A DNA stretch of 64,000 nt from Adlercreutzia wanghongyangiae. GTDB lineage: Bacteria; Actinomycetota; Coriobacteriia; Coriobacteriales; Eggerthellaceae. The translations under genes and the position numbers were made by a program. The stretch is from contig NZ_JAYMFF010000020.1 of NCBI RefSeq assembly GCF_035989245.1, positions 33,611 through 97,610 on the forward strand, given 5' to 3'. The number at the start of each line of letters is the position of its first letter. Positions within the stretch are counted from its first letter, which is position 1. This document shows, one piece after another, positions 58,926-64,000 of this stretch. The notes under the pieces were generated by a model. That model had not been told where the DNA came from, ran no database searches, and worked only from the letters and a program-made list of their open reading frames with translations.

Positions 58926-60692
58926 CTACCCCATTCTCTCGATGGCGTCGAGCTTGATACGCTCGACGCGCGTCAGCACGTTGGACGTACGCAGCTGGGC
59001 CGCCAAGGCGCGGGCCTTGTCGTTCTGACCGGCCTTCACGTAGCACGCGATTTCCTCGAAACGGGCCTGGCGCTGGGCATCGCCGCGCGGCGCAGACTCG
59101 GCCGCTTGAGCGTACAGGCGCGCGGCCACAGGATGCATGCCACGCTCGCGCAGGCTCTGGGCCTTGTCCATGATCTCTTGGAAGCGCTCCTCGGACACCA
59201 CTGCGGGCGCCGGGGCGGCCGGCTTGGCCGCAGGTTCGGGAGCAGCGGGGGCAGGGGCAGGCTGGGGCTCGGCTGCTGCGGGCGGCCTGAAGGCCGCCCC
59301 TACGGGGGCCGGGGCCGCGGCGGACGCGGGAACAGGGGCCTCCTGGCGCACTGCAGCGGGCTCAGGAGCCGCCGGCTCAACCGCAGGTCGAGACTCGGCC
59401 TCAGCAGGAGCGGCCGACTCGGCAACCGAAACAGGAGCTGCAGAAGCAGAGGGCACGGGGGCGGGAGCCGCCACCGACTCGACAGCAGGCGTGGGCGTGG
59501 GCGCGGGCGCAGCCGCAACAGCAGCTGATGCGGCAACGGCCGCCACGGGAGCGGCGGGGGCGGGCGCTGCGGCCGACTGCTCGGCCGGGGCCGAGGCGGC
59601 GGCCGGGGAAGCTTCTTCTGCGCGCGCGTCGTCCCACGTCAGCGTGGGCTGTTCGAACACGGGCTGCTCGGGCGCAGCCGGGGCAGCGGGCTTCTCGCGC
59701 AGCGGCACCGGGGCCGACAGGTCGGCATGCAGCGGGGTCTTCTCGCGCGGACCATGCTTGGCAGAGCCCATGGGTACCAGATGCGACGAAGTGGTGCGCT
59801 TGTAAGCCAGAATGGGATTCGGCACCGACGTGCTCTCCGACACCACCAGGAACCGCTCATCGCCTTCAGAGAAGGGAATGGTCACCATCATGGTGGACGT
59901 GGAAGTTACGGCCGCGCCGGGCTTCTCCGTCTGCAGCGACGGCGAGGCCTCGGGCTCGAACAAGCCGCCCTCGTCCTCGTTCTGCTCCACCAGGTACTCC
60001 TCGATGAAGGCCTCAGTGGCGGTGGGATGGGTCTCGGCATCCTGCGCCCGGTCGCCCTCGGCGGCAGTCTCATCGTCGGTCGCCTCGGCATCGGCGGCAT
60101 CTTCGCCATGCTGCGCCTCGGCGGCACCGGCCAGCTCGTCCGACGACAGCTCGGCAGTCACATCGGCCTCGGCGATCGGCACCTCGTCGGCAGCCGCAAC
60201 GCCCGCTGCGGCCGGCTCGGCCATCGCCTCGTCGGAAGTAGCTTCGGCGTCCATATCCTCGGCAAGCTCGACATCCTCAGGCTGCAGGGACAGATATTCA
60301 TTCACCGGATGGTTGGGAGTCATGGGCATAACCGCGGCATCCAGAGCCGTAGCAGGACGGGTGGTGCGGTTGGCACGGTCGGAGCGGATGGGCTTCGGAG
60401 CCTCGTTGGCGCTCCGGCGCGACACCACCTTGTCGGGCTGCACGCCACGCATCATCAAGGTGTAGGCGCCGATGGGCACTACAATGCACGCGATGGCGAA
60501 CACCGGAGCCGCCCACAACTGGGCGGCCTGCATGGCGAACACATAGAACAGCACCGCAATGGCCGCCATAGAACCGAAGGCGACCACCACCGCACGGCGC
60601 TGAGCAGTCGTGGAGCTGAGGCGCAGGCCTATCACCAGACCTATAACGATGATCAGCACAAATAGTGCTATGCCGATCGTCATATCTCCCAT
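58926..60692 (-). CDS. Membrane protein with long low-complexity region and TPR-like end
   Basis: Protein of 588 residues. Three N-terminal membrane helices (IGIALFVLIIVIGLVIGLRL; AVVVAFGSMAAIAVLFYVFA; VFAIACIVVPIGAYTLMM), an acidic Glu/Ala region, then a Pro/Ala-rich stretch of about 200 residues, and a C-terminal helical domain (EERFQEIMDKAQSLRERGMH, ...QARFEEIACYVKAGQNDKAR) resembling TPR-like repeats. One copy of the dispersed palindrome (59280-59303) is in frame in the Ala/Pro region, coding VGAAFRPP. ATG 60692 is used, with AGAGG upstream. Directly followed by the VanW gene, so probably co-expressed. Function unknown. Confidence 0.8.
   Translation of the reverse strand: MGDMTIGIALFVLIIVIGLVIGLRLSSTTAQRRAVVVAFGSMAAIAVLFYVFAMQAAQLWAAPVFAIACIVVPIGAYTLMMRGVQPDKVVSRRSANEAPKPIRSDRANRTTRPATALDAAVMPMTPNHPVNEYLSLQPEDVELAEDMDAEATSDEAMAEPAAAGVAAADEVPIAEADVTAELSSDELAGAAEAQHGEDAADAEATDDETAAEGDRAQDAETHPTATEAFIEEYLVEQNEDEGGLFEPEASPSLQTEKPGAAVTSTSTMMVTIPFSEGDERFLVVSESTSVPNPILAYKRTTSSHLVPMGSAKHGPREKTPLHADLSAPVPLREKPAAPAAPEQPVFEQPTLTWDDARAEEASPAAASAPAEQSAAAPAPAAPVAAVAASAAVAAAPAPTPTPAVESVAAPAPVPSASAAPVSVAESAAPAEAESRPAVEPAAPEPAAVRQEAPVPASAAAPAPVGAAFRPPAAAEPQPAPAPAAPEPAAKPAAPAPAVVSEERFQEIMDKAQSLRERGMHPVAARLYAQAAESAPRGDAQRQARFEEIACYVKAGQNDKARALAAQLRTSNVLTRVERIKLDAIERMG
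59280..59303 (-). repeat. Dispersed GC-rich palindrome inside a coding region
   Basis: Exact match to the family form seen elsewhere (GGGCGGCCTGAAGGCCGCCC plus CTAC on the + strand). It is 24 nt long, so it adds exactly eight codons without shifting the frame of the 588-residue protein. Confidence 0.85.
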
Positions 60693-60843
60693 GTTCTTTC
60701 GCCTCTCGACCGAAATTGACACTCTAATCCATTAAATGGCCAGTATAGCATCGGTCAACGGCTCGGGAACAACACGCGCGAATTTCTTGTAATTTTAGAC
60801 ACAACCAGCGGTTTTCGGCCCCACAGACCACCGCAACCCCTCC

Positions 60844-61131
60844 GTAGGGGCGGCCTTCAGGCCGCCCGCCTCCGCAACCCGGAAACACCCTCTCGCAGCA
60901 CCCCGTAGGGGGGGGCTTTAGGCCGCCCACCTCCGCAAGCCACAAGCGTCCGCCCGTACTCGAAGCCCCAGGACCGTAGGGGCGGTCTTCAGGCCGCCCG
61001 CCTCCGCAACCCGGAAACACCCTCTCGCAGCACCCCGTAGGGGCGGCCTTCAGGCCGCCCATCTCCGCAAGCCGCAAGCGTCCGCCCGTATTCGAAGCCC
61101 CAGGCCTGTAGGGGCGGCCTTCAAGCCGCCC
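60844..61131. repeat. Tandem array of five GC-rich palindromes with alternating spacing
   Basis: Copies start at 60844, 60905, 60976, 61037 and 61108, so the spacing is 61, 71, 61, 71 bp. The higher-order unit is 132 bp (60844-60975 and 60976-61107, nearly identical, including GGAAACACCCTCTCGCAGC and CGAAGCCCCAGG spacers), plus a fifth palindrome. The array lies between the end of guaB and the start of the 588-residue protein gene, both leftward, so it would be in a 5' leader or 3' tail. Spacers differ and are not CRISPR-like. Confidence 0.9.
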
Positions 61132-61180
61132 GCTCAAACCACTCCGGCCCTTCACCCACCCTGTTCTTTCCGCGCACAAA

Positions 61181-61204
61181 AGAGGCGGCCCGCAAGCCGC
61201 CTCT
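61181..61204 (-). terminator. Terminator of guaB
   Basis: Perfect 9-bp stem AGAGGCGGC (61181-61189) with GCCGCCTCT (61196-61204), 6-nt loop, followed on the minus strand by TTTTGTG. It lies 22 bp beyond the guaB stop. Confidence 0.8.
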
Positions 61205-61226
61205 CGTTCTTGGTATGCCGCCGCGC

Positions 61227-62747
61227 CTAGCGCGTGTTGCTGGCGTAGGGAGCCTTGTCCTTCAGCAGCACGTCGTGGGCGCCGCCCTCCACGATGGAGG
61301 TGGCGCTCACCAGCGTGAGCTTGGCCTTGTCCTGGAACTCGGGGATGGTCAGCGCGCCGCAGTTGCACATGGTGCTCTTCAGCTTCAGCAGCGTGATGGC
61401 CATGTTGTCCTTCAGGCTGCCGGCGTAGGGCACGTAGGAATCCACACCCTCCTCGAAGGAGAGGTTCTTCTTCTTGCCGCCCAAATCGTAGCGCTGCCAA
61501 TTGCGAGCGCGGGCGGAACCCTCGCCCCAGTACTCCTTCATGTAGGTGCCGTTCACCATCACCTTGGCAGACGGGCTCTCGTCGAAGCGGGCGAAGTAGC
61601 GGCCCAGCATGACGAAATCGGCGCCCATGGCCAGGGCCAGCGAGATGTGATGGTCGTACACGATGCCGCCGTCGGAGCAGATAGGAATGTACACGCCCGT
61701 CTCGCGGAAGTACTCGTCGCGGGCGCGCGCCACCTCGATGGTCGCCGTGGCCTGGCCGCGACCGATGCCCTTGGTCTCGCGGGTGATGCAGATGGAGCCG
61801 CCGCCGATGCCGATCTTGATGAAGTCGGCGCCCGCGTCGGCCAAAAAGCGGAAGCCCTCGGCGTCAACCACGTTGCCCGCGCCGATCTTCACCGAGTCGC
61901 CGTAGTGCTCGCGCACCCACTCGATGGTGAACTTCTGCCAGTCGGAGTAGCCCTCAGACGAGTCGATGCACAGCACGTCGGCACCAGCCTCCACCAGGGC
62001 GGGAATGCGCTCGGCGTAGTCACGGGAGTTGATGCCCGCGCCCACCATGTAGCGCTTGTGGGCATCCAGCATCTCGTCGGGGTTGCTCTTGTGGGAATCG
62101 TAGTCCTTGCGGAACACCAGCGCGACCAGGTGGTCGTCGGCGTCCACGATGGGCAGGGAATTCAGCTTGTGATCCCAGATGATGTCGTTGGCCTCCTTGA
62201 GCGAAGTGTCGGCCGGGGCCACCACGAGCTTCTCGCGCGGAGTCATGAAATCGGCCACCTTCTCGTCCATAGACATGCGGGACAGGCGGTAGTCGCGCTC
62301 GGTGACGATGCCCAACAGCTTGCCGTGGGCGGTGCCGTCCTCGGTGACGGGCATGGTGGAGTGGCCGTACTGCTCCTTCAGGTCGACCACCTGCTCGAGG
62401 GTCATGTTGGGCGACAGGTTCGCGTCGGAGGTGACGAAGCCTGCCTTGTAGTCCTTCACGCGGGCCACCATAGCGGCCTCGTCTTCGATGGACTGGTTGC
62501 CGTAGATGAACGACAGACCGCCCTCGGTGGCCAGCGCCACGGCCATCTTGTCATCGGACACGGCGGCCATGATGGCAGACACCATGGGCACGGAAAGGGT
62601 GAGCGGGCACTCCTCCTCGCCCTTGCGGTACTTCACCAGGGGCGTTTTCAGGCTGACCGCCGCAGGCACGCAGTCGGCGGGCGTGTGGCCCGGCACCAGC
62701 AGGTACTCGTTGAATGTACGGGACGGTTCCTCGAAATAGTAGGCCAC
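61227..62747 (-). CDS. guaB: IMP dehydrogenase
   Basis: Protein of 506 residues making XMP from IMP, the committed step of GMP synthesis. Catalytic loop GGGSICITRETKGIGRGQ has the active Cys near residue 320. NAD and IMP sites include CIDSSEGYSDWQK and SDGGIVYDHHISLALAMGAD. Two CBS domains are inserted at about residues 110-220 (LLGIVTERDYRL; MTPREKLVVAPADTSLKEAN). The GTG at 62747 is chosen, with AAGAAGGAG upstream; a longer frame to 62846 lacks a site. Length is slightly above the usual 485-490. The substitution SSEGYSDWQ for the usual SA/T-A-H-G pattern marks a distinct subgroup seen in Coriobacteriia (inference). Confidence 0.93.
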   Translation of the reverse strand: MAYYFEEPSRTFNEYLLVPGHTPADCVPAAVSLKTPLVKYRKGEEECPLTLSVPMVSAIMAAVSDDKMAVALATEGGLSFIYGNQSIEDEAAMVARVKDYKAGFVTSDANLSPNMTLEQVVDLKEQYGHSTMPVTEDGTAHGKLLGIVTERDYRLSRMSMDEKVADFMTPREKLVVAPADTSLKEANDIIWDHKLNSLPIVDADDHLVALVFRKDYDSHKSNPDEMLDAHKRYMVGAGINSRDYAERIPALVEAGADVLCIDSSEGYSDWQKFTIEWVREHYGDSVKIGAGNVVDAEGFRFLADAGADFIKIGIGGGSICITRETKGIGRGQATATIEVARARDEYFRETGVYIPICSDGGIVYDHHISLALAMGADFVMLGRYFARFDESPSAKVMVNGTYMKEYWGEGSARARNWQRYDLGGKKKNLSFEEGVDSYVPYAGSLKDNMAITLLKLKSTMCNCGALTIPEFQDKAKLTLVSATSIVEGGAHDVLLKDKAPYASNTR

Positions 62748-62879
62748 GGCTGCGCTCCTTCTTTCAAATCGGTGCCCTGAACGGTTAATTGATTCATTAT
62801 AGGCCGAGAGAGCGCCCCACGCCAGAGCGCACCCAGAGCGCACCATATTTTCGGCAGCGGCCGAAGGCGCAGCAGCCGC

Positions 62880-63200
62880 TTACGCGATGGCAGCTACCTC
62901 GATGGGCTCGATGGCCATGACCTCGTCCTCGTGCAGGGCCATGGAGTCCCAGATGTCCACCTTCGACTGCATGTTCATCCAGAACTGCGGCGTCGTGCCG
63001 AACAGGCGCCCCAGGCGCAGGCACATCTCCGGGCTTAAGCCCCGCTTCTCGCGCACGATGTCGTTGACCGTCTGGCGCGACACGCCAAGGCGCTTCGCCA
63101 ACGTCGCCACCGTGAACCCCAGCTCGGGCATGTAGTCCTCGCGCAGAAACTCCCCCGGATGGACGGGCTCGCGCGAGATCAGAATCATATCGTCGTTCAT
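62880..63200 (-). CDS. higA: HigA-type antitoxin (XRE family)
   Basis: Protein of 106 residues. Residues ~13-75 form the XRE/HigA HTH: VHPGEFLREDYMPELGFTVA, TLAKRLGVSRQTVNDIVREK and RGLSPEMCLRLGRLFGTTPQ, ending FWMNMQSKVDIWD, a signature of VapI/HigA antitoxins. The last ~20 residues are a non-conserved tail. ATG 63200 after AAGGGAG. It follows the toxin gene by 22 bp, the usual higB-higA order. It should bind the palindrome upstream of higB. Confidence 0.93.
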   Translation of the reverse strand: MNDDMILISREPVHPGEFLREDYMPELGFTVATLAKRLGVSRQTVNDIVREKRGLSPEMCLRLGRLFGTTPQFWMNMQSKVDIWDSMALHEDEVMAIEPIEVAAIA

Positions 63201-63222
63201 AGCATCTCCCTTACTAGCAGCC

Positions 63223-63504
63223 TCAGTGGTAATCGCAGATCTCGACATCGTAGACACCATCGAGCTCGAACCTGAAGCAGATGCGCCATTGATCGTTGAT
63301 AGAAATGGAGAACCGCCCGGCACGATCTCCCTTCAAAGCGTGCAGCCGATTGCCGGGCGGGAGCCGAAGGTCGGTCACGAGCACCGCGTTGTCGACAGAC
63401 TCCAGCTTGCGAAGCGCCCTGCGGACGATATCGGCAGGAAGCTTCCTGCTCTCGCCCGTCTCGAACAGCTCCCGCGTATCTGAATCGGCGAACGTCTTTA
63501 TCAT
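63223..63504 (-). CDS. higB: HigB/RelE-type toxin
   Basis: Protein of 93 residues of the HigB/RelE superfamily of ribosome-dependent mRNA endonucleases: IKTFADSDTRELFETGESRK, NRLHALKGDRAGRFSISIND and QWRICFRFELDGVYDVEICDYH. Arg/Lys and the terminal D-Y-H are in family positions. ATG 63504 with GGAGGTGGGAG just upstream. Toxin first, antitoxin second, under one promoter. Confidence 0.94.
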   Translation of the reverse strand: MIKTFADSDTRELFETGESRKLPADIVRRALRKLESVDNAVLVTDLRLPPGNRLHALKGDRAGRFSISINDQWRICFRFELDGVYDVEICDYH

Positions 63505-63522
63505 CTCCCACCTCCTTCAAAC

Positions 63523-63551
63523 AATGTAGCATGTCACGTGACGCATGACAA
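63523..63551 (-). promoter_or_regulatory. higBA promoter and operator
   Basis: On the minus strand -35 is TTGTCA (63546-63551) and -10 is TACATT (63523-63528), 17 bp apart. A perfect palindrome GTCACGTGAC (63533-63542) fills the spacer, flanked by TGTCA/TGACA-type half-sites. This is the expected position for HigA autorepression. Confidence 0.82.
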
Positions 63552-63587
63552 GTAGAAGTATGGCAATGAAAATGGCCGCATTAAGGC

Positions 63588-63788
63588 GGCAAGGGCAGAG
63601 CCCTTGCCCTACGGGCGACAGAGAAGGTGGCCGCGCTCAACCCGGCGGGCGGCCTGAAGGCCGCCCCTACGCGGTGCCATCCCGGCAATATCCGCGCGCC
63701 GCAAGAGCGACCCACCGCAGAAGCAGTCCACTGCGGGGGCGATCCGCCGCAGGGGCAGTCCACCGTAGGGGCGGGCTTTAGCTCGCCC
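63588..63788. repeat. Three copies of the dispersed GC-rich palindrome near the right edge
   Basis: 63588-63612 is a diverged copy (GGCAAGGGCAGAGCCCTTGC then CCTAC) in which both arms changed together; 63647-63670 is a typical copy; 63765-63788 is a typical copy in the opposite orientation with one mismatch in the stem. The 496-bp region 63505-64000 has no convincing gene; between copies there are short GC-rich direct repeats around GCAGTCCAC. Confidence 0.82.
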
Positions 63789-63920
63789 GGGGTGCGGGAC
63801 CGGCACCTCGAAGGCACCCCCCCCCCGAGCCCCGCCGGTTGCCGTAGAGGCGAGGATCATTCTAGGGGAGCGAAAACAGCACCCGCAAGATTTACGAGCA
63901 CCCGCATAGCGTCAAATAAG

Positions 63921-63977
63921 TTTCATTTTTACGGAAAAATATCCCATATACTAAAAATGTTTCATTTTTATGGAACA
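63921..63977. promoter_or_regulatory. Promoter with two operator-like sites at the right edge
   Basis: TTTCATTTTTACGGAA (63921-63936) and TGTTTCATTTTTATGGAACA (63958-63977) are two versions of one imperfect palindrome 38 bp apart. TATACT (63947-63952) lies between them. A regulated promoter is likely for a gene outside the window to the right. Confidence 0.6.
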
Positions 63978-64000
63978 TATCGTACAATCAGAAGTCTTGT

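Noticed and set aside
60844..61131. Possible CRISPR array
   Set aside because: Spacing is regular, but the spacers are themselves repeated between units, the repeats belong to a dispersed palindrome family found across the window, and no cas genes are present.
60724..61500. 258-codon open frame across the tandem array
   Set aside because: The translation consists of repeat-derived peptides such as GGLKAAPTG and RPEGRPYG and the frame overlaps guaB antisense-like in another frame; it is repeat DNA, not a gene.

Overview
The window is GC-rich, densely coded chromosomal DNA that reads as an anaerobic actinobacterium of the class Coriobacteriia, most likely Eggerthellaceae (Adlercreutzia/Eggerthella/Gordonibacter type). 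The reasons are the mix of Tat-exported respiratory oxidoreductases, a LuxR-type regulator carrying about 12 membrane segments placed divergently from a Tat-exported flavoprotein reductase, a Tad pilus without a secretin, and frequent GTG starts. The genus is an inference; no rRNA gene is present.

Layout. 1-1.4 kb: ferrous iron uptake (feoB, running off the left edge, and two feoA genes) with three copies of an AAAGTTAG motif. 1.7-3.65 kb: threonine synthase and a ModE-like DNA-binding protein. 3.6-13.8 kb: one long leftward Tad/Flp pilus operon (cpaB, tadZ, tadA, tadB, tadC, two Flp-like pilins, two TadE-like and one TadG-like pseudopilins, then three small genes including a DUF192 protein). 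14.2-15.4 kb: tRNA-Val, a small membrane protein and a pentapeptide-repeat protein. 15.5-17.8 kb: a GntR/YtrA-type regulator with a perfect operator over its promoter and an ABC transporter. 18.1-21.6 kb: MarR regulator, MATE exporter, and a fic gene lying between two copies of the MATE 3' end. 21.6-28 kb: a Mo-bisPGD oxidoreductase operon (catalytic subunit, Fe-S subunit, TorD chaperone, coupled SDR) facing a degenerate Fic-fold protein. 28.2-34 kb: a MacB/FtsX-like ABC transporter beside a two-component system. 34.4-40.3 kb: coaBC, a short serA-like gene, TetR, an ORF-3-like protein, a duplicated-domain protein and a DUF218 protein. 40.4-46.7 kb: a soluble hybrid kinase, the membrane LuxR regulator and its flavoprotein. 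47-54.7 kb: leuS, hypA, LysR, an exported Fe-S protein, a zinc-ribbon protein and engB. 54.8-60.7 kb: a TDT transporter with a divergent LysR, a PRC-barrel protein, a VanW protein and a membrane/TPR-like protein. 61.2-63.5 kb: guaB and a higBA toxin-antitoxin pair.

Two kinds of non-coding structure stand out. One is a dispersed family of about 24-bp GC-rich palindromes (at least 16 copies). Five of them form a regular tandem array at 60844-61131, one sits in frame inside a gene, and one supplies the stop codon of a TetR gene. The other is a set of AT-richer intergenic elements with 20-31 bp imperfect inverted arms around loops of about 24-110 nt (near 17.9, 34.2, 49.8 and 54.0 kb). The duplication flanking fic is the clearest sign of recent rearrangement. 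Conventional operators (perfect inverted repeats over promoters) are visible for the YtrA-like, MarR, Fic and HigBA loci.
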